A stretch of 64,000 bases of DNA from Arthrobacter ruber (GTDB taxonomy: Bacteria > Actinomycetota > Actinomycetes > Actinomycetales > Micrococcaceae): contig NZ_PPTH01000018.1 of the NCBI RefSeq assembly GCF_002954225.1, positions 558,001 through 622,000 on the forward strand, written 5' to 3'. Numbering within the stretch: position 1 is the first letter of the stretch; each line of letters starts with the position of its first letter. The notes beneath the pieces were generated by a model. The model had not been told where the DNA came from and ran no database searches. It saw nothing but the letters and a program-made list of their open reading frames with translations. Below are positions 46,982 through 54,155 of the stretch, piece after piece. The position numbers and the translations under genes are program-made.

Positions 46982-47006
46982 GATCACACACCCTCTGGAG
47001 CACTCA

Positions 47007-48197
47007 ATGACGATCGAGCCCACCCGTGACGACAAATTCTCCTTCGGACTCTGGACGGTGGGCTGGGAGGCCCAGGACCAGTTCGGCTCCGCGACCCGCG
47101 CGCCCCTCGACGTGGTCGAGGCCGTCAATCGCCTGAGCGACCTCGGCGCCTACGGCCTCACCTTCCACGACGACGACCTCTTCCCCTTCGGCTGCTCCGC
47201 GGCGGAACGGCAGGCGCAGATCGACCGGCTGAAGGGCGCCCTCGAATCGACCGGCCTGATCGTCCCGATGGTCACCACGAACCTGTTCAGCCACCCCGTC
47301 TTCAAGGACGGCGGCTTCACCAGCAACGACCGCGGCGTCCGCCGCTTCGCCCTGCGCAAGGTGCTGGACAACATCGATCTCGCCGCCGAACTCGGCGCGC
47401 AGACCTTCGTCATGTGGGGCGGGCGCGAAGGCAGCGAGTACGACGCCGCCAAGGACATCCGCGGCGCCCTCGAGCGGTACCGCGAAGCCGTGAACCTGCT
47501 CGGCGACTACGTCACCGACAAGGGCTACGACATCCGCTTCGCCATCGAGCCGAAGCCCAACGAGCCCCGCGGCGACATCCTCCTGCCCACGCTGGGACAC
47601 GCGATGGCCTTCATCGAGACGCTCGAGCGCCCCGAACTGGTCGGCATCAATCCGGAGACCGGACACGAGCAGATGGCGGGACTGAACTTCACGCACGGTA
47701 TCGCGCAGGCCCTCTACCAGGGCAAGCTGTTCCACATCGACCTCAACGGCCAGCGGAGCATCAAGTTCGACCAGGACCTCGTGTTCGGTCACGGTGACCT
47801 GCAGAACGCCTTCTCGCTCGTCGACCTCCTGGAGAACGGCGGCCCGGCCGGAGGCCCGGCCTATGACGGCCCCCGCCACTTCGACTACAAGCCGAGCCGC
47901 ACGGAGGACATGGACGGCGTATGGGACTCGGCGTCCGCCAACATGCAGACCTACCTCCTGCTCAAGGAGCGCGCAGCCGCCTTCCGTGCGGACCCCGAGG
48001 TGCAGAACGCACTCGAGGCCTCGCGCGTCTCCGAGATCAACGAGCCCACGCTCAACGAGGGCGAGGGCTACGAGGCCCTTCGCGCGGACCGCTCCTCCTA
48101 CGAGGACTTCGACGCCGACGCCTACTACAACGGCAAGGGCTTCGGGTTCGTGAAGTTGCAGCAGCTCTTCATCGAGCACCTGCTCGGGGCCCGCTGA
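47007..48197 (+). CDS. xylA: xylose isomerase
   Basis: Converts D-xylose to D-xylulose in the cytosol. 396 residues, the size of the class I actinobacterial enzymes. His54 and Asp57 in [12 protein letters not shown] form the ring-opening pair; [31 protein letters not shown] (metal-bridging Glu and catalytic Lys), [13 protein letters not shown] and [17 protein letters not shown] supply metal ligands. The ATG at 47007 with CTGGAG upstream is preferred over an in-frame TTG at 46980, which lies in the operator. Three bases separate it from xylB. Confidence 0.98.
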   Translation: MTIEPTRDDKFSFGLWTVGWEAQDQFGSATRAPLDVVEAVNRLSDLGAYGLTFHDDDLFPFGCSAAERQAQIDRLKGALESTGLIVPMVTTNLFSHPVFKDGGFTSNDRGVRRFALRKVLDNIDLAAELGAQTFVMWGGREGSEYDAAKDIRGALERYREAVNLLGDYVTDKGYDIRFAIEPKPNEPRGDILLPTLGHAMAFIETLERPELVGINPETGHEQMAGLNFTHGIAQALYQGKLFHIDLNGQRSIKFDQDLVFGHGDLQNAFSLVDLLENGGPAGGPAYDGPRHFDYKPSRTEDMDGVWDSASANMQTYLLLKERAAAFRADPEVQNALEASRVSEINEPTLNEGEGYEALRADRSSYEDFDADAYYNGKGFGFVKLQQLFIEHLLGAR

Positions 48198-48200
48198 CCC

Positions 48201-49718
48201 ATGGCCCTGGTCACGGGCGTCGACTCCTCGACGCAGAGCTGCAAGGTCGTCGTCGTCGACACCCGGACCGGCGCCGCGGCGCGTACGGGCCGGGCCTCCC
48301 ACCCCAACGGTACCGAGGTGGACCCGGAGGCGTGGTGGCAGGCCCTGCTCGGCGCCCTGGAAGCCGGCGACGGCCTCGGGGACGACGTCGACGCCCTCTC
48401 GATCGCGGGCCAGCAGCACGGCATGGTGCTGCTGGGCCGCGACGGCCGCGTCCTGCGGGATGCACTGCTGTGGAACGACACCCGGTCCGCAGCCGCCGCA
48501 CAGGACCTGATCGCCGAGCTCGGCGTCGACGATCTCGTGACCCGGACCGGGTCCGCCCCCGTGGCGTCCTTCACGGGGACGAAGGTGCGATGGGTGCGCG
48601 ACGCCGAGCCCGACGTCGTCCCGGCCATCGCCGCCGTCGCACTCCCCCACGACTGGCTGACCTGGCGGCTGCGCGGCTTCGGGCCCGAGGGCGAGTCGCC
48701 CCTCGGCCCGGTGCTCGAGGAACTGGTCACCGACCGCTCGGATGCGAGCGGCACCGGGTACTGGAGCCCGGCGGGTAACGGGTACGACCTCGACCTCTTC
48801 GAGCGGATGCTCGGCCGTCCAGCCCGGGAGGCGCGTGGCCAGGGGGTGAGCGGAGGAGATCCGGAGGCGGTGGTCCTCCCGCGCGTGCTGCCGGCGGACG
48901 CCACCGCCGGCGTCGTGCACGCCTCCTTCCTCGCGTCGGATCACCGTATCCTCCTCGGCGCCGGCGCCGGCGACAACGCCGGGGCGGCACTGGGCCTCGG
49001 CACGGAGGAGGGCGACGTCGTCGTGTCGCTGGGCACCAGCGGCACGGTCTTCGCCGTCGCCGCCGACCCCGTGGCCGACGCGTCGGGCACCGTGGCGGGC
49101 TTCGCCGACGCGAGCGGACTGTTCCTCCCCCTCGTGGCGACGCTGAACGCCGCGCGTGTCCTGTCCTCTGTGGCGGGCATGCTGGGGGTGGACCACGACG
49201 GCTTCGCGGAGCTGGCCCGGGCTGCCGCACCCGGCGCGGGCGGCGTCGTCCTCGTCCCGTACTTCGAGGGTGAGCGCACACCGAACCTGCCGACGGCCAA
49301 GGCGAGCTTCCACAACCTCAGCATCGCCTCGGGCACGCGCGAGAACCTGGCGCGGGCGGCGATCGAGGGGATGCTCTGCGGGCTCGCCGACGCCCTGGAT
49401 GCGGTGCGCGCGGCCGGAGTCCTGCCGCGGCACCTGCTGCTGATCGGCGGTGCCGCGCAGAACGCGGCGGTGCAGGACGTCGCCGCGCAGGTGTTCGACC
49501 TGCCGGTGCGCATCCCAGCGCCCGGCGAGTACGTGGCCCGGGGTGCAGCCGTCCAGGCCGCCTGGGCACTGACGGGCTCCAGGCCGCTCTGGTCCGTGGA
49601 GACCGTGGAGGACCGCGCCGTCGACCACCGACCGGTCATCCGCGAGCAGTACCGGACGGCCGTGGGATCGCTCCGGTTCCAGGCCTCGACCTCGGGGGGA
49701 ATGATGCCCGGGATGTGA
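48201..49718 (+). CDS. xylB: xylulokinase
   Basis: Phosphorylates D-xylulose to xylulose 5-phosphate for the pentose phosphate pathway. 505 residues, FGGY kinase family: VTGVDSSTQSCKVVVVDTRT (phosphate-1 loop), SIAGQQHGMVLLGRDG, DALLWNDTRSAAAAQDLI, SLGTSGTVFAVA (phosphate-2), YFEGERTPNLPTAK and LLIGGAAQNAAVQDV (adenosine site). The C-terminus ends in a Gly/Met-rich tail. The start is three bases after the xylA stop, so the two are one operon. Confidence 0.96.
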   Translation: MALVTGVDSSTQSCKVVVVDTRTGAAARTGRASHPNGTEVDPEAWWQALLGALEAGDGLGDDVDALSIAGQQHGMVLLGRDGRVLRDALLWNDTRSAAAAQDLIAELGVDDLVTRTGSAPVASFTGTKVRWVRDAEPDVVPAIAAVALPHDWLTWRLRGFGPEGESPLGPVLEELVTDRSDASGTGYWSPAGNGYDLDLFERMLGRPAREARGQGVSGGDPEAVVLPRVLPADATAGVVHASFLASDHRILLGAGAGDNAGAALGLGTEEGDVVVSLGTSGTVFAVAADPVADASGTVAGFADASGLFLPLVATLNAARVLSSVAGMLGVDHDGFAELARAAAPGAGGVVLVPYFEGERTPNLPTAKASFHNLSIASGTRENLARAAIEGMLCGLADALDAVRAAGVLPRHLLLIGGAAQNAAVQDVAAQVFDLPVRIPAPGEYVARGAAVQAAWALTGSRPLWSVETVEDRAVDHRPVIREQYRTAVGSLRFQASTSGGMMPGM

Positions 49719-49866
49719 TGACTCGGGGGTGAACGCATCTCGACGGTCTGAGTGCACTTCACAAATTCGGTGGGACCGGCGAGGGTCTCGCACTCCGCTG
49801 GGCGGTGATCTGGTTGACTTGGGGCATTGCTGTCCGCAGGGGATCGCATGAAGGGGGACATAGATC

Positions 49867-50535
49867 GTGGACATGACATCTGCTCTGAAGGGGTGCGCGC
49901 TGGCAGCAGCTGTACTCGTAGGTGCTGCAACGGCTGCAGTAGCGGCGCCGGTTGCACCCAATCCGGACTTCGTCCCCTTCGATCAGGCGACCATCGTGGA
50001 CCCCGCCAGTGTCACTCCGGGGAAGGGAGGGCTGCTCACGGCGGACGGGACCAACCTGTGTGCCATCAACCCCTATGGCATCGCTTACCCCGATGGCACG
50101 TATCCCTGTTTCGCCGGCTTCACCAATTTCGGGATTCCCGGCTCCCGCTATCCGATCGATCCGCCCGTCCTGGTGCCTTTCGATCAGGCCACCGTCGTCG
50201 ATCCGAAGACCGTGACGATCGTCCCGGGCGGCGTCATCACCGCCGATGGGGCCGATCTCTGCACGGACGACCCTGGCAGCATCGTGTTCCCTGACGGCCG
50301 CTACCCCTGCTACATCGGCTTCGTCCAGACCTACGGCGTGAATCCGACACCGGAGGACGGCATCTACGAGACCCCACAGGTAGCCCAGCTACCGGTCGGT
50401 GGCGCCGATACCGGTGTTTCGGATGTCGGCCGCAGCGACACGACCACCGGAGCCATGCTGGGCGCCGGCCTGCTCGGCATGGGAATGCTCGCCGCGGGCA
50501 CCATGCTCGGGCTGCGGACCCGACGTCACCCCTAA
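49867..50535 (+). CDS. secreted, probably surface-anchored protein with two ~58-residue repeats, unknown
   Basis: 222 residues. Signal peptide (about 1-28, ending AAVAA). Two homologous units follow: NPDFVPFDQATIVDPASVT to FAGFTNFG (about 32-88) and PVLVPFDQATVVDPKTVT to YIGFVQTYG (about 98-157). Each has G-G-x-x-TADG-x-x-LC and FPDG/YPDG-x-YPC, so two Cys per unit, likely one disulfide each. The C-terminus has LPVGGADTG, a Gly/Met-rich hydrophobic helix and RTRRHP, a layout like a cell-wall sorting signal although LPVGG is not LPxTG. I know no function. The GTG at 49867 is favoured by AAGGGGG nine bases upstream. Base composition looks less GC-rich than its neighbours. Confidence 0.7.
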   Translation: MDMTSALKGCALAAAVLVGAATAAVAAPVAPNPDFVPFDQATIVDPASVTPGKGGLLTADGTNLCAINPYGIAYPDGTYPCFAGFTNFGIPGSRYPIDPPVLVPFDQATVVDPKTVTIVPGGVITADGADLCTDDPGSIVFPDGRYPCYIGFVQTYGVNPTPEDGIYETPQVAQLPVGGADTGVSDVGRSDTTTGAMLGAGLLGMGMLAAGTMLGLRTRRHP

Positions 50536-50587
50536 AACCGAATCTCCGCGACCCACCTCGGCGACCGCCAGGGGGTTCCGGGGCTTC

Positions 50588-51079
50588 CTAGTGGGTTGAT
50601 CGAGGCGGCAGCAGGCTGACGCACTCACCTCGGAGCGGTGTGAGAATCGCTTCGGCGAGGTCCTCCAGCTGCTCGAGCTGCCTGTCATCGAGAAGCCCGA
50701 ACACCCGGGCGCGGACTTCCGCTACATAGCCGGGCTCCACCTCGGCCAGAAGAAGCGCCCCCGCCTGCGTCAGCCTGGCCAGGGTCTTCCGCGCGTCCGA
50801 GGGATCCGCGCTGCGGGTCAGGAGGCCTCGTTTCTCCAACCGGCCGACGATCCGCGACAGGTGTGACGGCGTCACGCTCGCGGTGGCAGCAAGGCGACTC
50901 ATGTGGATCTCACGAGCCTCGCTGAGCGACAGACAGCGCAGCACCCCGTACTCGGCGTGGCTGAGGTCCGCGGATCGCTCCAGGTAGGCATCCAGCTCCG
51001 CGGGCAGCCACATCATCACGCCCACCAGCAGTGACCAGGTCCGGTCCTGCTGCGGTGGGAGGCGATCTGCTGCAGACAT
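50588..51079 (-). CDS. MarR-family transcriptional regulator
   Basis: 163 residues. Winged helix with HAEYGVLRCLSLSEAREIHM, RLAATASVTPSHLSRIVGRL (recognition helix) and EKRGLLTRSADPSDARKTLA (wing). It probably senses a small aromatic or electrophile and represses itself and the divergent quinone-reductase-like gene. The start at 51079 is supported by the leaderless arrangement TACGAT, six bases, ATG on the minus strand; the 21-codon upstream extension would run through the operator. A 16-base inverted repeat fills the intergenic region. Confidence 0.88.
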   Translation of the reverse strand: MSAADRLPPQQDRTWSLLVGVMMWLPAELDAYLERSADLSHAEYGVLRCLSLSEAREIHMSRLAATASVTPSHLSRIVGRLEKRGLLTRSADPSDARKTLARLTQAGALLLAEVEPGYVAEVRARVFGLLDDRQLEQLEDLAEAILTPLRGECVSLLPPRSTH

Positions 51080-51085
51080 GATCCC

Positions 51086-51091
51086 ATCGTA
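51086..51091 (-). promoter_or_regulatory. leaderless -10 for the marR gene
   Basis: TACGAT on the minus strand, six bases, then the ATG at 51079. No ribosome site. The left operator arm begins four bases upstream. Confidence 0.6.
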
Positions 51092-51094
51092 CTG

Positions 51095-51146
51095 GTACTT
51101 GCCGCGGAAACGACTTCGGGCTAGCGTTACTTTCCGCAGCAAGTAC
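51095..51146. promoter_or_regulatory. MarR operator: 16-base inverted repeat over both divergent promoters
   Basis: Arms at 51095-51110 and 51131-51146 are complementary at 15 of 16 positions (GTACTTGC-CGCGGAAA and its partner). For the + gene, TTGCCG (51099-51104) and TAGCGT (51122-51127) with a 17-base spacer form a promoter: the left arm covers the -35 and the right arm the start site. The left arm also abuts the marR -10. Confidence 0.75.
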
Positions 51147-51180
51147 TGACTGCATCGTGCCTCCAGAAAGCAGAATCTCC

Positions 51181-52083
51181 ATGCGCGCTGTCCGTTTCCA
51201 CTCGTACGGTACCCCCGACGTTCTCGTCGTCGAGGACGCCCCCGAACCTCATGCGGGTGGGGGTTCGGTCCGGATCAGGGTGCATGCCACGAGCGTGAAC
51301 CCGATCGACGTCCTCCTGCGCGCCGGCCATCTCGTGCAGTTCCTGCCGCTGCCCCTGCCCGCCATCCCGGGCCGGGACGCTGTCGGCATCGTGGACGAGG
51401 TCGGCCCGGATGTGACGGACACACAGGTGGGTGACGTCGTGTTCGGCCTGGGCGGGATCAGCGATACCACGGCAGAGTTCGCAGTGCTGACCGCCTGGAG
51501 CAGCGTCCCTCCGGGCTGGTCGACGGCCGAGGCTGCCGCAGCAGGGCTCGCGTCCGCCACCGCGGCGGGTGCTCTTGAAGCACTGGGTGACCTCGACGGC
51601 CGGACGCTCCTCATCGAAGGCGCTTCAGGCGCCGTGGGCAGCGCCGCCGCAGCATTCGCCCTCGCCGCCGGAGCCACCGTCATCGGCACAGGACGCGAGA
51701 GCAATCACCCGTACCTCGAGGCACTCGGTGTTCTCCCCACGGTGTACGGTCCGGGGCTGGCCGAGCGCGTCGGCATCCTCGCGCCGCGCGGTGTGGATGC
51801 AGCCCTGCATTCCGCCCCCTCCAGCTCGCTGCCGGACCTGCTGGGCATCGTCGGCGACCCCTCGCGGGTCGTCACCGTCATCGACGACCAGGGAGCTGCG
51901 CGCCTCGGTCTCAGGAAGATCGACGCCCGCAACGATTCGACCCTCCTGCGGTACGCAGCCGCGCTGGGGCAGGAAGGGCTCTACACGCCCCGCGTCGACC
52001 ATGAGCTGTCCCTGGTGGACATCGTCACAGCACATACCCTCGCCGAAGAGGGCAGTGGCAAGGTGGTCATCACACAGCCCTGA
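51181..52083 (+). CDS. NADPH:quinone reductase-like zinc-independent alcohol dehydrogenase (MDR family)
   Basis: 300 residues. The GroES-like N-terminal domain (about 1-115: MRAVRFHSYGTPDVLVVEDA, VHATSVNPIDVLLRAGH, PAIPGRDAVGIVDEVG) and a Rossmann domain with LLIEGASGAVGSAAAAFALA place it in the quinone-oxidoreductase branch of MDR proteins; no structural zinc cysteines are present. It likely reduces quinones or enones with NADPH. The ATG at 51181 matches the family start; a GTG eight codons upstream is possible. Controlled by the divergent MarR gene. A perfect-stem terminator follows. Confidence 0.9.
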   Translation: MRAVRFHSYGTPDVLVVEDAPEPHAGGGSVRIRVHATSVNPIDVLLRAGHLVQFLPLPLPAIPGRDAVGIVDEVGPDVTDTQVGDVVFGLGGISDTTAEFAVLTAWSSVPPGWSTAEAAAAGLASATAAGALEALGDLDGRTLLIEGASGAVGSAAAAFALAAGATVIGTGRESNHPYLEALGVLPTVYGPGLAERVGILAPRGVDAALHSAPSSSLPDLLGIVGDPSRVVTVIDDQGAARLGLRKIDARNDSTLLRYAAALGQEGLYTPRVDHELSLVDIVTAHTLAEEGSGKVVITQP

Positions 52084-52197
52084 TCTCCGGTCCACAGACC
52101 GAACCCCCGACGGGCCTCATCCGTCGGCGAGGCCCCTGGGACGTCATTCGGACTGCTTCGGACGCCGCCGAGCCGACCACGCAGAGCCCGACGACGA

Positions 52198-52230
52198 AAG
52201 AGGCGCCACCCCGATGGGGTGGCGCCTCTT
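52198..52230. terminator. bidirectional terminator
   Basis: Perfect 15-base arms (52198-52212 and 52216-52230) with loop GAT, between the convergent quinone reductase and four-TM protein genes. Confidence 0.85.
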
Positions 52231-52248
52231 CTCGGTGGAGCGTGACGG

Positions 52249-52866
52249 TCAGATGCCGGCCTGGTGGTTGATGCCGACCTGGTCGACCTTGCGGTGGAAG
52301 CTCATGCCGGCCTTGCCGCCGAGGATCGCGCCGATCAGGGGGACGAGGACGGCGATCGCCAGGGCGATCAAACCGCTGGCGGTCAGCAGGCTGCCGTCGA
52401 CGGGGATGCTCGGGGCGCCGCCGATGCTGGACAGGACGTTGAACCGGTCACCGGCGAGAGCGGCGAGGATCGCGACGACGATCGCGATGATAATGCCCCA
52501 CAGCCACACGGCCACGCCCTGCTTCACACCGTCGAAGCGGGCCATGCGGCCGGCGACGTAGCCGCCGCAGTAGTAGGCCACGAAGAGGATGATCGCCAGG
52601 ACGATCCCGCTGACGATACCGATGGTCTGTGCGTTCTCCTGCGCCTGGTTCGCGGCGTCGGAGGCGCCGCTGGTGTTCGCAGCTCCCACGCCGGCACCGA
52701 TCGCCGTCGCCAGGGCGCTGAGGATCACGGTCAGGCCGATGGCCGTGAGCCAGCCGAAGAACGCGGACCCGAACTTGATGCCGCCGAAGCGTTCCTTCTG
52801 CGCAGCGACGACGTCATTGCGTCTGCTCCTCGGGGTGCTCGCTCCCGCTGTGTTGTCTGATGCCAT
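52249..52866 (-). CDS. four-TM membrane protein, unknown (YrzE-like organisation)
   Basis: 205 residues. Basic N-terminal tail (1-30), then TM segments at about 32-58, 86-108, 119-140 and 158-185, with Gly/Ala-rich helices (AGVGAANTSGASDAANQAQ between TM1 and TM2; AYYCGGYVAGRMARFDGVKQG after TM2). The pattern resembles small YrzE/TIGR04086-type proteins of unknown role. ATG with GAGGAG upstream. It is divergent from a PRC-barrel/DUF2382 gene across 309 bp, which suggests a common stress-response setting. Confidence 0.75.
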   Translation of the reverse strand: MASDNTAGASTPRSRRNDVVAAQKERFGGIKFGSAFFGWLTAIGLTVILSALATAIGAGVGAANTSGASDAANQAQENAQTIGIVSGIVLAIILFVAYYCGGYVAGRMARFDGVKQGVAVWLWGIIIAIVVAILAALAGDRFNVLSSIGGAPSIPVDGSLLTASGLIALAIAVLVPLIGAILGGKAGMSFHRKVDQVGINHQAGI

Positions 52867-53175
52867 GATGGTGCTCCTCGGTTGGGATGATCGCGGTGGC
52901 CACACTGGTGCTGCCGACGGAGAATCATCAGTCTGCTTACTACCGTGACCGACCGCCCCCCTCCTCGCAAGTCCTTTGTTTTGCCCGCAGTGCAACAACC
53001 CGACGCCCCTCCGCTCCGATGCGTGTCTGGAGCGGTCCACACCCTTCCTGAAGGCTGAACATCGACCGCAAAGAGATAGTAAGGGGGCTTGTTATCCTTT
53101 TGTGGCTTGCCTAGAGTGAGGCGGGAGTGCAGTCCCCCACTGCATGATCACGGTTGCACATGCTAGGAGCACTAC
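52867..53175. other. divergent promoter region without a gene
   Basis: 309 bases between the four-TM protein gene and the PRC-barrel gene. It is noticeably AT-richer around 52975 and 53085-53105. One promoter candidate for the + gene is listed separately. I see no further open frame or structure. Confidence 0.6.
53089..53117 (+). promoter_or_regulatory. promoter candidate for the PRC-barrel/DUF2382 gene
   Basis: -35 TTGTTA (53089-53094), 17-base spacer, -10 TAGAGT (53112-53117), giving a leader of about 50 bases before the ATG at 53176. Confidence 0.5.
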
Positions 53176-53994
53176 ATGATCACCTCGAAGGACCTCGACC
53201 GCCTGACCACCGGCAAAGGCACGGTCTACACGAACGACGGCGACAAGCTCGGTTCGATCGGCGAGATGTACGTCGACGACAGCACCGGGCAGCCGAGCTG
53301 GGTCACCGTCAACACCGGACTCTTCGGCACGAAGGAGACCTTCGTGCCGCTGCAGGACGCCTCGTCCGACGGCAACGACCTGCGCGTCCCCTATGCCAAG
53401 AGCCTCGTGAAGGATGCCCCGTCCGTCGAGCGCGACGGCCACCTGAGCCCGGAGGAGGAGGAGCGCCTCTATCGGCACTACAGCCTGGGTTCCGGTACGA
53501 CGACCACGACGACCACCTCCGACCAGGGGCGTGAGGCTCCCGGCTTCCAGCCCGGTGACGAGAAGGTGGACCGCTCGGAGAGCCGTGGAGTCGTGGGCCA
53601 CGACACCTCCGGACCCACGACCGACGACGCGATGACGCGCTCCAAGGAAGAGCTCCGCGTCGGCACCCAGACGCACGAGACGGGCAGGGCGCGCCTGCGC
53701 AAGCACGTGGTGACGGAGAACGTCAGCCAGACGGTCCCCGTGAGCCACGAGGAGGTCCGGGTGGAGCGCGAGCCGATCACGGACGCGAACCGCGGCGATG
53801 CCTACGACGGGCCGGCCATCAGCGAGGAGGAGCACGAGGTCATCCTGACCGAGGAGCGCCCTGTCGTCGAGAAGGAGGCCGTCCCCGTGGAGCGCGTGCG
53901 CCTGGACAAGGAGACGGTCACCGAGCAGCAGACCGTCACCGAGCAGGTACGCGAGGAGCGCATCGAGACCGAGGGCGACGGCACCAGCCGCTGA
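53176..53994 (+). CDS. PRC-barrel and DUF2382 domain stress protein
   Basis: 272 residues, cytoplasmic. N-terminal PRC-barrel (about 1-85: GTVYTNDGDKLGSIGEMYVD, PSWVTVNTGLFGTKETFVPL), a Thr/Asp/Gly-rich linker (105-150) and the DUF2382 domain (about 155-265) with KEELRVGTQTHETGRARLRK and HEEVRVEREP. The last part is very rich in Glu, Val and Arg. Such proteins are linked to oxidative and desiccation tolerance in actinobacteria and Deinococcus relatives, but no biochemical role is known. ATG with AGGAGC. A hairpin terminator follows. Confidence 0.85.
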   Translation: MITSKDLDRLTTGKGTVYTNDGDKLGSIGEMYVDDSTGQPSWVTVNTGLFGTKETFVPLQDASSDGNDLRVPYAKSLVKDAPSVERDGHLSPEEEERLYRHYSLGSGTTTTTTTSDQGREAPGFQPGDEKVDRSESRGVVGHDTSGPTTDDAMTRSKEELRVGTQTHETGRARLRKHVVTENVSQTVPVSHEEVRVEREPITDANRGDAYDGPAISEEEHEVILTEERPVVEKEAVPVERVRLDKETVTEQQTVTEQVREERIETEGDGTSR

Positions 53995-54021
53995 CCCGGT
54001 AATCGTCTGACACCGCTTGAC

Positions 54022-54053
54022 CGAAGGGCGCGCCGGACACGGCGCGCCCTTCG
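54022..54053 (+). terminator. terminator after the PRC-barrel gene
   Basis: Perfect 14-base arms (54022-54035 and 54040-54053), loop GACA, 27 bases after the stop codon. Confidence 0.8.
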
Positions 54054-54087
54054 CCGTGCATCCGGCGCCCGACACACCCAGGACGCG

Positions 54088-54119
54088 CCATGGCCCGCTC
54101 CCGAAGGAGTGGGCCATGG
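54088..54119 (-). terminator. terminator after the GH3 gene
   Basis: 14-base arms (54088-54101 and 54106-54119) with one G-T mismatch and a 4-base loop, 36 bases after the stop of the minus-strand GH3 gene. Together with the hairpin at 54022 it separates two convergent units. Confidence 0.7.
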
Positions 54120-54155
54120 CCCTGCGGGCCTCCGGCAGATGTGGTCAGAGAGTCC

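Noticed and set aside
46980..47006. TTG start nine codons upstream of xylA
   Set aside because: It lies in the operator and just after the -10; ATG at 47007 has CTGGAG at good spacing and matches the family start.
47004..49961. A 985-residue minus-strand frame opposite xylA-xylB
   Set aside because: Antisense artefact of GC-rich coding DNA; xylA and xylB are unmistakable on the plus strand.
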